NCBI GenBank assembly: GCA_041569895.1
Contig: JBFFXF010000114.1
Coordinates: 1-21,035 of the forward strand
Source of the DNA: JBFFXF01 sp041569895
GTDB taxonomy: Bacteria > Planctomycetota > UBA8108 > JACQVS01
DNA: 21,035 nucleotides
Direction of reading: 5' to 3'
Below, one piece after another: positions 13,885 to 21,035 of the stretch (position 1 is the stretch's first letter; each line of letters opens with the position of its first letter). The position numbers were made by a program, and so were the translations under genes. A model generated the notes under the pieces. The model did not search any database, was not told the origin of the DNA, and saw only the letters and a program-made list of their open reading frames with translations.

Positions 13885-15441
13885 TCACTCTTCCACTTCG
13901 ATCTCTTGCTCGGCCGTCTCCCCGTCCTCGATGGCGCTGTTGATGGCGTCCTCGAAGGCGGACTCCATCCGCGCGACGAAGCTCTCGAGACTCGCCGAGA
14001 GGAGGACCTCGAGCTGTTCCATCTTGTCGAGCGCCTCGCGGTGACGCTCCGCCTGCGCCTGGTCGAGTCGCTGCAGGTCCGCCACCGACGCGATGCGCTC
14101 CTCGGGGTCGAACACCTCGTCCTGCGCGTCGACGTCGGACTCGACCTCGGCCACGGCCTCTTCTCCGGGATCCGCGTCGACCTCCGCGTCGGCATCGGCG
14201 TCGGCATCGGCGTCGACATCGCCGAGAGCATCCTCCCGGGTCGACTCATCCGCGTCGGCGTCATCCGCGTCGACATCGGCGACGTCTTCGGCGAAACCGT
14301 CGGCGATGACCAGGGGCTCCGAGGAGCGGTCCTCGGCGTCATCTCGTGCGACCTCGGCGGTCTCCCCGTCGAAGGTCACCTCGTCGTCGGTGTCGTCTCC
14401 GGCCGCCAGCCTCGACGCCGCTTCCGACTCCCGACGCAGCGCGTCGGCGAGGGCTGCCACCGGCGCCATGGTCGCGATGCTGCTGCTGTCGTCGGACGTC
14501 TCACCGAGGATGGCGCCCTCGGTCGGCAGGGCGCTGTGGACGTTGCTCACTCCGTCGTCGTCGGCATCGTCGTCGGGATCGTCGTCGGCACTGTCGCCGT
14601 CGACCTCGTCAGCGTCGCCGGCGTCCTCGATCGCGGCGGCGACGGCGTCGCCGAACTCGTCGTCGGTCTCGTCCTCGCCCGGCTCCGCGAGGGCGCCGCT
14701 GTCGAGCGGGTCGATGACCTCTGCGCCGGCGCTCCCGGCCTCGCGCTCCGCCTCGGCGTCGAGCGCGTCGAGGGTCTCGAGCGCGTCGAGCGCGCCGAAC
14801 TCCTCGAGCTCGTCGACGTCGTCGACATCGGCGACGTCGGGAAACGGGCTCGCGTCGTCAGTGCCCGTGCCAGCAAAGACGCCGTCGCTCGCGAGCCACT
14901 GCTCGCTCTCGGCGTTCGGGTGATCGAGCATCATCGTGTCCTGCTCGTCCGAGCTGTCGTCGTCGTCGAAACCGGTCTCGAGGCGCGAGGGATCGCTCAT
15001 GATCCGCTCGAGCTCGCTCTTCAGCTCCGCGAAGGGGATCTCGAGGTCGGTGTCGGCGCTTCCGTCACTCCCCTCCTCGTTATCGGCGGAATCCGACGGT
15101 GTATCGACCGTCTTTTCGGCGCCGGACTCGTCAATCATGAAATCGCCGACGAGCTCCTGGATCGCCTCCCGGGACACCGGCGAGGGGGCCTCGCTCGCGC
15201 TGCCGCCGCCCTCGGCCTGCAGCTTGTCCCAGAGCGGGCCGAGCACGCCACGCAGCTCCTGCGACACCGCTCGCGTGACCATCGGCATCAGGTCGGTGCT
15301 GAAGCGCGTCATGAAGGCCTCGATCAACGCCGCCTGCGAGCTCTCGGAGGCGGATCGGCCGGCCTTCGACTCGAGGGCCTCGCGTGCGGCCTTCCTCGAC
15401 CGACGCTCCTCGCGGATGCGCTCGATGATCGTCTTTCTCAT
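13885..15441 (-). CDS. Highly acidic, mostly disordered protein with helical ends
   Basis: 518 residues from ATG 15441; upstream frame is open but has no better start, and the Shine-Dalgarno (GGAG, 13 bases upstream) is poorly spaced. Residues 1-85 are basic then amphipathic helix (KTIIERIREERRSRKAAREA; ALIEAFMTRFSTDLMPMVTRAV). Residues about 90-440 are dominated by Asp, Glu, Ala and Ser with runs such as DADADADADAEVDAD. The last 75 residues are again helical (DLQRLDQAQAERHREALDKM, LLSASLESFVARMESAFEDAI). This layout suggests a scaffold with two interaction modules joined by a long flexible acidic linker. The gene overlaps or nearly abuts the receiver gene. Sequence between the ends is low complexity, so similarity searches will be uninformative there. 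Function not recognised. Confidence 0.75.
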   Translation of the reverse strand: MRKTIIERIREERRSRKAAREALESKAGRSASESSQAALIEAFMTRFSTDLMPMVTRAVSQELRGVLGPLWDKLQAEGGGSASEAPSPVSREAIQELVGDFMIDESGAEKTVDTPSDSADNEEGSDGSADTDLEIPFAELKSELERIMSDPSRLETGFDDDDSSDEQDTMMLDHPNAESEQWLASDGVFAGTGTDDASPFPDVADVDDVDELEEFGALDALETLDALDAEAEREAGSAGAEVIDPLDSGALAEPGEDETDDEFGDAVAAAIEDAGDADEVDGDSADDDPDDDADDDGVSNVHSALPTEGAILGETSDDSSSIATMAPVAALADALRRESEAASRLAAGDDTDDEVTFDGETAEVARDDAEDRSSEPLVIADGFAEDVADVDADDADADESTREDALGDVDADADADADAEVDADPGEEAVAEVESDVDAQDEVFDPEERIASVADLQRLDQAQAERHREALDKMEQLEVLLSASLESFVARMESAFEDAINSAIEDGETAEQEIEVEE

Positions 15442-15519
15442 ACCCGGTGAGTTGCTCCAGACGCGACGGGGAGGGGGGCTTCTCGACCCCCTGCCTCTAC
15501 CCCCGACGAGCGCCTCGAC

Positions 15520-15542
15520 CCGGACCCGGAGGGAGGGTCCGG
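15520..15542. other. 8-bp perfect hairpin between gpsA and the acidic-protein gene
   Basis: CCGGACCC (15520-15527), 7-base loop, GGGTCCGG (15535-15542). There is no T-run on either side, so it is not a standard intrinsic terminator; it sits about 100 bases upstream of the ATG at 15441 and may lie in that mRNA's leader. TAGACT (minus, 15546-15551) next to it is a weak -10 candidate. Confidence 0.5.
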
Positions 15543-15619
15543 GGAAGTCTACCATCGTCGTTCCGTGCTGGCCGGCCGGTGGTTACGGTGCCCGGGCGCC
15601 CTCGCCGGGCGAGGAGTTA

Positions 15620-16636
15620 TCAGACGAGCTCCTCCTTGAGGCCGCGCGACATCAGGCTCTCGACGGCGTCGGCCGGAGGCTTGCCCTCGTGAAGGACGGC
15701 GTGGACCTCGCGAGTTATCGGCATCTCGACGCCGTGCCTCCTGGCGAGCTGGTGCACCGATCGGGCGGTCTCGACACCCTCGGCGACCATGTGCGTCGAG
15801 CCGACGATGTCCTCGAGCTTCTCGCCCTTGCCGATGCGGAATCCGACCGTCCGGTTGCGCGAGTGGGCGCTCGTGCAGGTGGTGATCAGATCGCCGATCC
15901 CGGAGAGGCCCGAGAATGTCTCGCGCTCCGCGCCCATGGCGACCCCGAGGCGGGTGATCTCCACCATGCCGCGGGAGACGATCGCCGCGCGGCTGTTGTC
16001 CCCGAAGCCGAGACCGTCCGAGATGCCGGCGGCGATCGCGATGACGTTCTTCACCGCCCCGCCGAGCTCGACGCCGAGGGCGTCCTGGCTGGTGTAGACG
16101 CGCAGGCAGGTCGACGCGAAGAGCAGCTGCACGAGACGCGCGTCGTCCGCGTCGCTCGAGCCCGCGACGACCGCCGTGGGCAGCTCACGCGACACCTCCT
16201 CGGCGTGGCTCGGCCCGCTGAGGACGGTGACGCGCTCGGCGGCGATCTCCTCGGAGAGGATGCGCGACGGCAGCGCGAGGTTGCCGCGCTCGATCCCCTT
16301 GGTCGCCGAGACCAGCAGCGCGCCGGAGGGCACGTGCGGGCGGACGCGCTCGAGCGTCGCGCGCAGGAACTGGGTCGGCACGACGCTGAAGATGGTCTCG
16401 ACGCCGCGCGCCTGCTCCTCGATGTCTCCCGAGACGCGAATCTCGTCCGGGATGGTCACGCCCGGCAGAAAGCGGGGGTTGCGGCGCGTGCGCTCGACCT
16501 CCTCGCAGTACTCCGGGTCGTAGCCCCAGAGCCGCACGCCGTGTCCGGCGCGGTGGAGGGTCAGCGCGAGGGCCGTTCCCCAGCCGCCGTCGCCGAGAAC
16601 CAGGATGGCGGGGTCGCGAGAGGATCGTGCGCACAT
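15620..16636 (-). CDS. gpsA: Glycerol-3-phosphate dehydrogenase [NAD(P)+] GpsA
   Basis: 338 residues, usual length for the family. N-terminal nucleotide-binding LVLGDGGWGTALALTLHRAGH (the usual GxGxWG reads GDGGWG), VSATKGIE, LSGPSHAEEVSRELPTAVV, and the catalytic-site region GVELGGAVKNVIAIAAGISDGLGFGDNSRAA with the essential Lys, plus SGIGDLITTCTSAHSRNR. Reduces dihydroxyacetone phosphate to sn-glycerol 3-phosphate, the backbone of bacterial phospholipids. Its ATG overlaps the plsY stop by one base (TGATG), so the two enzymes are translationally coupled: GpsA makes the substrate that PlsY acylates. Confidence 0.98.
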   Translation of the reverse strand: MCARSSRDPAILVLGDGGWGTALALTLHRAGHGVRLWGYDPEYCEEVERTRRNPRFLPGVTIPDEIRVSGDIEEQARGVETIFSVVPTQFLRATLERVRPHVPSGALLVSATKGIERGNLALPSRILSEEIAAERVTVLSGPSHAEEVSRELPTAVVAGSSDADDARLVQLLFASTCLRVYTSQDALGVELGGAVKNVIAIAAGISDGLGFGDNSRAAIVSRGMVEITRLGVAMGAERETFSGLSGIGDLITTCTSAHSRNRTVGFRIGKGEKLEDIVGSTHMVAEGVETARSVHQLARRHGVEMPITREVHAVLHEGKPPADAVESLMSRGLKEELV

Positions 16637-17259
16637 CAGAAGCGGTGCTCCTTTCCGGAGAGCAGCCTCCGGATGTTGGTGTGGTGGCGGATGAGGATCA
16701 GCGCCATCGCCGCGAGCGCCAGCCCCTCGAGCGCGTAGAACGAGGCCGGCTCACGGCCGCGCTCGGCGAGGAAGACGGTGAGCGGGAAGAGCAGCGCCGC
16801 GACGATCGAGGCGAGCGACACGAGTCGGGTCGACAGGAACACCGCGACCCACGCGACCCCGGAGATCAACGCCGCGAGCCAGACGAGTCCCGTCATCACG
16901 CCGAAGCTCGTGGCGACGCCCTTGCCGCCACGGAAGCGGAGGTAGATCGGGAAGACGTGACCGGCGACGGCGGCGATCCCGAAGAGGATGCCCAGGTGGA
17001 CAGGGGTGAGCGGTTCGGGCACATCGGCGACGCGGGGCAGCAGCTGGCCGCCGAGCGCCGGGATGAGCCCCTTGAGGAAGTCGAGCAGGAACGCGGCGAT
17101 GCCCCAGCGCCGGCCGAGGGTGCGCGTCAGATTCGTGGCACCGATGTTGCCACTCCCATGTTGCCGGATGTCGACTCCCCGGAGGCGACCGAGGAGGAGC
17201 GCGAAGGGGATGCCGCCAAGGAGGAACGAGACGAGCACGCAGAGCGCCACGATCCACAT
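16636..17259 (-). CDS. plsY: Acyl-phosphate:glycerol-3-phosphate acyltransferase PlsY
   Basis: 207 residues if started at the ATG at 17259, which begins directly at the first membrane segment (MWIVALCVLVSFLLGGIPFALLLGR) as in the family. The frame is open further to a TTG at 17367 with GGAAG upstream, adding 36 residues of non-hydrophobic sequence; no good Shine-Dalgarno precedes 17259, so the start is uncertain. Motifs: DIRQHGSGNIGATNLTRTLG (Ser/Gly active-site loop), GHVFPIYLRFRGGKGVATSFG (motif 2) and a C-terminal RHHTNIRRLLSGKEHR (motif 3). Five or so membrane helices. It moves an acyl group from acyl phosphate to glycerol 3-phosphate, the first acylation in phospholipid synthesis. Works with GpsA encoded next. 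Confidence 0.96.
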   Translation of the reverse strand: MWIVALCVLVSFLLGGIPFALLLGRLRGVDIRQHGSGNIGATNLTRTLGRRWGIAAFLLDFLKGLIPALGGQLLPRVADVPEPLTPVHLGILFGIAAVAGHVFPIYLRFRGGKGVATSFGVMTGLVWLAALISGVAWVAVFLSTRLVSLASIVAALLFPLTVFLAERGREPASFYALEGLALAAMALILIRHHTNIRRLLSGKEHRF

Positions 17260-17395
17260 GCGCACGATTGTCGGGAGCGTGATGTTCGAGAACAAGGGAA
17301 ATCCCCGCCGGGAGGCCGCTGGAGGAGTGTGTCCGACTGCGGGCGCCATCGTCCGCCGGGAGGACAAAAAACACTTCCATCGGCACCTCTCCCGA

Positions 17396-17404
17396 TGCTA
17401 TAAC
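17396..17404 (+). promoter_or_regulatory. Extended -10 promoter element upstream of glnA
   Basis: TGCTATAAC fits the extended -10 pattern TGnTATAAT with one mismatch. No good -35 (TTCCAT at 17375-17380, 18-base spacing), which extended -10 promoters tolerate. Transcription from here would give a glnA leader of about 270 bases. Confidence 0.45.
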
Positions 17405-17633
17405 TGCGCGTTCGTGTGTCGGGCGCGGCAGCCGCGAGCAGTGGTGAACGGCCGTTCTCGAGGACGTGTCCTCGGGCGAATGTCGCCGCTGCTCTCCGCC
17501 GGGTGTTCCGTGCGCGCCAATCCTGCCGGACTAGCTGACATCTTGGGGTCCTCTCGACGTTCCGGCGTGATAGCTCGGGAACGCGGGTATCGTTTGTTCC
17601 GCGATGCCGCGTTGGCGGGACAGCCGTTACGCA

Positions 17634-17670
17634 TGCCCGCGGTCGCGGGTAATTTCGTTTCTTTCTTGGA
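17634..17670 (+). promoter_or_regulatory. Hairpin plus U-rich stretch in front of glnA
   Basis: TGCCCGC (17634-17640), loop GGTC, GCGGGTA (17645-17651) pair over 7 bp with one G-U, followed by ATTTCGTTTCTTTCTT and then the GGAGG site (17668-17672). It has the look of an attenuator or weak terminator between promoter and gene. Confidence 0.35.
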
Positions 17671-17682
17671 GGACTAGGAGCA

Positions 17683-19104
17683 ATGGCCCCTTCGACCCCC
17701 GCGGACGTTTACAAACTGTGTAAGGACAACAATATCAAGATGGTGGATCTCCGGTTCGTCGACTTGCCGGGGATCTGGCAGCACTTCAGCATCCCCGTCG
17801 ACAAGCTCGAGGACGATGTCTTCCAGAACGGCATCGGCTTCGATGGATCGAGCATCCGGGGATGGCAGGGGATCCAGGAGAGCGACATGCTCGTCTTCCC
17901 GGACCCCGCGACCGCGTGGGTCGATCCCTTCCTCTCGGTTCCCACCATCGTGCTGACCTGCGACATCAAGGACCCGATCACTCGGCAGGACTACTCGAGG
18001 GACCCGCGCTACGTCGCGCGCAAGGCCGAGGACTATCTCAAGTCGAGCGGTCTCGCCGACGTCGCCTTCTTCGGGCCCGAGGCCGAATTCTTCATCTTCG
18101 ACGACGTCCGCTACCGCTCGGACATCAACCGCGCGTCGTACGCCGTCGACTCGGTCGAGGGACACTGGAACACCGACCGCGACGAGCAGCCGAACCTCGG
18201 CTACAAGCCGCGCTACAAGGAGGGGTACTTCCCGGTGCCGCCGAGCGACACGCTCCAGGACGTGCGCTCGGAGATGGTGCTCCTGATGCAGGCCTGCGGC
18301 ATCGACGTCGAGGCCCAGCACCACGAGGTGGCCTCCGGCGGTCAGGCGGAGATCGACCTCCGTTTCCAGCCGCTCGTTCGCATGGCGGACTTCATGCTGA
18401 TCTACAAGTACATCATCAAGAACACCGCCCGCAAGCACGGCAAGACGGCGACCTTCATGCCGAAGCCGATCTACGCGGACAACGGCAGCGGCATGCACAC
18501 GCACATGTCCCTCTGGAAGGGCGATCAGCCGCTCTTCGCCGGTGACAAGTACGCCGGACTGAGCGACATGGCGCTGCACGCGATCGGCGGCGTCCTCAAG
18601 CACGCCCCGGCGCTGCTCGCGTTCAACAACCCGACGACGAACTCCTACCGGCGTCTGGTGCCCGGGTTCGAGGCGCCGAACAAACTCTGCTACTCGAGCC
18701 GGAACCGCAGCGCCGGCGTGCGCATCCCGGTCTACTCGGCGAGCCCGAAGGCCAAGCGCATCGAGTTCCGCTGCCCCGATCCCTCCTGCAACCCGTACCT
18801 CGCGTTCGCGTCGTACCTGATGGCGGCGATCGACGGCATCCAGAACAAGATCGATCCGGGCGAGCCGGTCGACAAGGACATCTACGACCTGCCGCCCGAG
18901 GAGGAGGCCTCGATCCCGACGACGCCCGCGTCGCTCGACGCCGCGCTCGCCTGTCTCGAGAACGACTACGAGTTCCTGCTCCGCGGCGACGTCTTCACGC
19001 GCGACGTCATCGAGACCTGGATCTCGTACAAGCGCGAGCGCGAGGTCGACCCGGTGCGCCTGCGGCCGCATCCGCACGAGTTCTCGCTCTACTACGACAT
19101 CTGA
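17683..19104 (+). CDS. glnA: Glutamine synthetase type I
   Basis: 473 residues, typical length for bacterial GSI. ATG at 17683 follows GGAGG at 10 bases. N-terminal beta-grasp: MVDLRFVDLPGIWQHFSIPV and NGIGFDGSSIRGWQGIQESDM. Catalytic metal and substrate residues: FFGPEAEFFIFD, EAQHHEVASGGQAEIDLRF, GSGMHTHMSLW, FNNPTTNSYRRLVPGFEAP, and RIEFRCPDPSCNPYLAFA. KDIYDLPPEE contains Tyr401 at the adenylylation-site position, marking the GSI-beta class controlled by GlnE. It makes glutamine from glutamate, ammonia and ATP in a cytoplasmic dodecamer. No glnB, glnE or ntrBC lies in the window. Followed by a strong terminator. Confidence 0.99.
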   Translation: MAPSTPADVYKLCKDNNIKMVDLRFVDLPGIWQHFSIPVDKLEDDVFQNGIGFDGSSIRGWQGIQESDMLVFPDPATAWVDPFLSVPTIVLTCDIKDPITRQDYSRDPRYVARKAEDYLKSSGLADVAFFGPEAEFFIFDDVRYRSDINRASYAVDSVEGHWNTDRDEQPNLGYKPRYKEGYFPVPPSDTLQDVRSEMVLLMQACGIDVEAQHHEVASGGQAEIDLRFQPLVRMADFMLIYKYIIKNTARKHGKTATFMPKPIYADNGSGMHTHMSLWKGDQPLFAGDKYAGLSDMALHAIGGVLKHAPALLAFNNPTTNSYRRLVPGFEAPNKLCYSSRNRSAGVRIPVYSASPKAKRIEFRCPDPSCNPYLAFASYLMAAIDGIQNKIDPGEPVDKDIYDLPPEEEASIPTTPASLDAALACLENDYEFLLRGDVFTRDVIETWISYKREREVDPVRLRPHPHEFSLYYDI

Positions 19105-19139
19105 TTCGGATCCCCGCCCCATGCGGGCGAGCTCCGCAA

Positions 19140-19181
19140 CCGCCCGCGGCGACTGGTGTCGCCGCGGGCGGTTTTTTTTTT
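19140..19181 (+). terminator. Intrinsic terminator of glnA
   Basis: Perfect 14-bp stem: CCGCCCGCGGCGAC (19140-19153), loop TGGT, GTCGCCGCGGGCGG (19158-19171), followed by ten T (19172-19181). It starts 35 bases after the glnA stop. The T-run passes directly into CGGAGTCGG repeats. Confidence 0.97.
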
Positions 19182-19310
19182 CGGAGTCGGAATCGAGTCG
19201 GTCATCGGAGTCGGTATCGGCCATCGGTATCGGAGTCGGTCATTGGACTCCACGGGACCGGGACCGGGACCGGGACCGGGACCGGGACCGGGGACGGGGA
19301 CGGGGACGAG
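19182..19310 (+). repeat. Hexanucleotide tracts R6: CGGANT then GGGACC / GGGGAC
   Basis: Irregular CGGAGT/CGGAAT/CGGTAT units (19182-19250), sharing CGGTCATCGGAGTCGG (19199-19214) with 13221-13236 except one base. Then six GGGACC units (19254-19289) and three GGGGAC units (19290-19307). The tract starts directly at the end of the glnA terminator T-run. Confidence 0.92.
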
Positions 19311-19398
19311 AGATGGAGGTCGAGGAAAGAAGGCCGGTGAACCGATATCACGACAGGCGATCCCCGGCCCGGACCGCGCCGACGACGCTCGCAGCACC

Positions 19399-20523
19399 AT
19401 GAATTTCGAGTTTCCGTTCACCTACGGACAATACGAGAACATCGTCTGGTTCTTCATCATCGTCGGAGCCGGCGTCGTCGCGGTCGCCGTGCCGGCGCTG
19501 ATCCAGGCGAGGCGGCTTCGCCGTCTGGCCGACGAGAATCGTTCCGAGAACGTCAAGCGCCACATGGAGGAGCTCGACCTGGACGTTGCGGAAGGGGTCA
19601 TCTTCCGCGCCATGCTGCACTCGTCGCCGGACCCGCCGATGCGTCTGCTGCGATCCGTCGAGTCGTTCGACCGCGGCGTCGATCTGCTTCTCGAGGACTC
19701 CCGGCGGCTCTCGTCCGTGCAGCGGGTCGATCTGTTGCGCACCATCCGCGGGCTGCGCAGGAAGCTGGGCTTCGATCAGCTCGGTCCGCACGAGATCATG
19801 CAGTCCACGCGGACGCTTCCGGTCGGCCAGGAGGTCACTTTCGCGCTGCCCGGAGACCGCGGCTCGGAGGACGTCGTCACCGCGACGGTCCTGCAGGTGG
19901 ACGACGAGGGGATCACGTTGCGCATCGATCCGCGGCGCGCCGAGCTCCGGGATCAGCTGCTCGCCGCCGAGACGGCCGAGCTCGAGATTCACTTTTTCCG
20001 GTCGGACGACTGCGCCTACGCGTTCCGCAGCCCGGTGCTGCGCACGAGGCACCGCGGGCCCGGCGTGCTGCGTGTCGGGCACCCGGCGAAGCTCTTCCGG
20101 CAGCAGCGGCGCAGCTCCCTGCGCGTCGACATCGAGGAACGAATCGAGTTCCGCTGGTTCCCGGCCGCCCTCAGTCGCCGGCCGATCGGGCTCCGCGGGG
20201 AGCTGCAGCAGGTGCTCGAGCTCCACCGGGGCACGGTCACCAACCTGAGCGGCGGGGGCATGCAGTTGCGCGTCAAGGACCTCGAGGTTTCGGTCGATGA
20301 CTGGATCGAGACGCGCTTGCCGTTCCTGCCGCCGCCGCTCGACCGCGAGTTCTGTCTCGCCCGGGTGGTTCAAGTCTACGAGCGTCCCCCGGTCGGCCTC
20401 TTCGGCCTGCAGTTCGAGAAACCGCCGGTGCGTCTGGAGACCGGCATCTTCCGCGAGGTCGAGCGCCGCCACCGGGCGCTGCTCGTGCGGGAGAGCGCGG
20501 AGACACCGCCGGTGACGGCGTGA
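19399..20523 (+). CDS. Membrane-anchored PilZ-domain (YcgR-like) cyclic-di-GMP receptor
   Basis: 374 residues from ATG 19399; longer frame upstream only translates repeats. No strong Shine-Dalgarno. One membrane helix (about 15-35, IVWFFIIVGAGVVAVAVPAL) is followed by basic and helical sequence (38-125). Residues about 138-220 resemble the YcgR N-terminal barrel (LPVGQEVTFALPG, ATVLQVDDEGITLRIDP). The PilZ domain (about 230-345) carries both cyclic-di-GMP signatures: RRSSLR (238-242 give RxxxR) and NLSGGG (Asn282, Ser284, Gly287). Such proteins act as flagellar brakes or motility/adhesion effectors when the second messenger is high. The anchor is unusual for YcgR. The next gene follows after 28 bases in the same direction and may be a partner. 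No flagellar gene is in the window. Confidence 0.88.
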   Translation: MNFEFPFTYGQYENIVWFFIIVGAGVVAVAVPALIQARRLRRLADENRSENVKRHMEELDLDVAEGVIFRAMLHSSPDPPMRLLRSVESFDRGVDLLLEDSRRLSSVQRVDLLRTIRGLRRKLGFDQLGPHEIMQSTRTLPVGQEVTFALPGDRGSEDVVTATVLQVDDEGITLRIDPRRAELRDQLLAAETAELEIHFFRSDDCAYAFRSPVLRTRHRGPGVLRVGHPAKLFRQQRRSSLRVDIEERIEFRWFPAALSRRPIGLRGELQQVLELHRGTVTNLSGGGMQLRVKDLEVSVDDWIETRLPFLPPPLDREFCLARVVQVYERPPVGLFGLQFEKPPVRLETGIFREVERRHRALLVRESAETPPVTA

Positions 20524-20551
20524 CGCGAGAAACGCGCACAGGAGAGTACGC

Positions 20552-21035
20552 ATGACGACTTCGACAGTGACCAGCTCCGGCTCGCAGGAGCGGCAGTACG
20601 ATGGAGGTCCTCGCGCGGGGCGTATGGCGCGATGGGTCGTCCTGGCAGTGGTCGGGGCGCTGGTGGTGTACGGCGTCTGCTGGTTGCCCTCGGTGGTCTT
20701 TCACGTCACCTTCCAGGACCTGATCACCACCGGCGACATCGGCCAGCGAAGCGGCGGCATGCTCAACGCGACGGTCGAGGAGTACCGCGCGCCCGAGGGC
20801 GCCCGGCCGTGGAGCCGTGTCGACTTCCAGGACGTGTCGATCCCGGTGCCGCCGGGAGAGGTCATCGAGCGGCTGGAGGAGGGAGCCACCCTGGTTGTCC
20901 GCTACGCCGACGGCAGCGTGATCATCGACCGCTTCCGCTCGGACCTGCTCGTCGGCATGATCCTCGAGGAGCTGGGGCGAGTCGGCGGCAAGCCGTCGGA
21001 TCTCGAGTCGGTCGGCCTTCTCCCCGAGGGCCCGA
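20552..21035 (+). CDS. Single-pass membrane protein, cut by window edge
   Basis: ATG 20552 has AGGAG (20540-20544) 7 bases upstream; the frame stays open to the end (161 codons). A polar N-terminus (about 28 residues) precedes one membrane helix (WVVLAVVGALVVYGVCWLP). The rest visible is soluble, strand/helix mixed, with no recognised motif (VDFQDVSIPVPPGEVIERLEEGATLVVRYADGSVIIDRF). The N-terminus inside, C-domain outside orientation is suggested by RARxARW-type positive charges before the helix. Probably co-transcribed with the PilZ gene. Function unknown. Confidence 0.85.
   Translation, partial: MTTSTVTSSGSQERQYDGGPRAGRMARWVVLAVVGALVVYGVCWLPSVVFHVTFQDLITTGDIGQRSGGMLNATVEEYRAPEGARPWSRVDFQDVSIPVPPGEVIERLEEGATLVVRYADGSVIIDRFRSDLLVGMILEELGRVGGKPSDLESVGLLPEGP

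Larger units (their letters stand above)
17260..17682. other. Divergent plsY / glnA region with likely glnA leader
   Basis: 423 bases with no supported gene. Holds an extended -10 for glnA (17396-17404), a 16-base dyad CGAGGAC-GT-GTCCTCG (17459-17474), mutually exclusive small inverted repeats GTTCC/GGAAC/GTTCC (17559-17563, 17578-17582, 17596-17600), and a hairpin followed by T-rich sequence directly before the glnA ribosome-binding site. Confidence 0.55.

Noticed and set aside
13906..15450. 514-codon open frame opposite the acidic protein
   Set aside because: The opposite frame has a credible start, overlap with the receiver gene and acidic composition; this one is a valine/leucine-rich shadow of Asp/Glu codons.
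17594..17632. Sigma54 promoter for glnA
   Set aside because: TTGGCGGG...TTACGC lacks the GG-N10-GC spacing.
17674..19224. 516-codon frame opposite glnA
   Set aside because: glnA is unambiguous; this frame runs through the glnA terminator as well.

Overview
The window is high-GC bacterial chromosomal DNA. Its best taxonomic clue is a set of proteins typical of Planctomycetota: a small secreted protein with paired dockerin-type Ca-binding repeats (FRRGDANNDG style, CGVDPTWDLLTC tail), a lipoprotein with what looks like a YdjY-type domain, and a very long S41 protease. This assignment is an inference; another deep-branching high-GC phylum is possible. There is no rRNA, tRNA, CRISPR array, transposase or phage gene.

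Layout. 1-726: 3' part of a helical/TPR-like protein. 948-1289 (-): mini dockerin protein, divergent from 1491-3311 (+), a YdjY-domain lipoprotein with a long coiled-coil tail. 3357-6257 (-): periplasmic PDZ/S41 tail-specific protease. 6677-8452 (+): a protein with a degenerate SpoIIE/PP2C-like domain. 8783-9511 (+): a four-motif iron-sulfur ferredoxin with an apparently leaderless promoter. 9549-11752 (-): a tight operon pdxS-pdxT-dedA (pyridoxal 5'-phosphate synthesis plus a DedA membrane protein). 12057-12908 (+): fdhD. 13439-15441 (-): an unusual pair, a 518-residue highly acidic protein followed by a CheY-like receiver. 15620-17259 (-): plsY-gpsA (phospholipid precursor synthesis). 17683-19104 (+): glnA with a textbook terminator. 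19399 to the right edge (+): a membrane-anchored PilZ (cyclic-di-GMP receptor) protein followed by a single-pass membrane protein cut by the window edge.

The core genes are housekeeping: PLP synthesis, glycerol-3-phosphate formation and acylation, glutamine synthesis, formate-dehydrogenase maturation. Signalling parts (receiver, PilZ, pseudo-phosphatase) sit between them without obvious partners.

The most unusual content is intergenic. At least six gaps carry degenerate hexanucleotide tracts (CCCGTN / GGGNAC, CGGAAT, GAGGAC). Several have the same polarity: a short hairpin, a run of 4-10 T, CG, then GGGNAC units. Two loci share about 32 of 45 flanking bases, and two share a 14-base block. 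This looks like a dispersed element family tied to terminator-like structures, and is the best candidate here for something undescribed. Other intergenic repeats (AGGAAGGCAGGAA at two loci, ACGCAGATT x4) lie in the same gaps.
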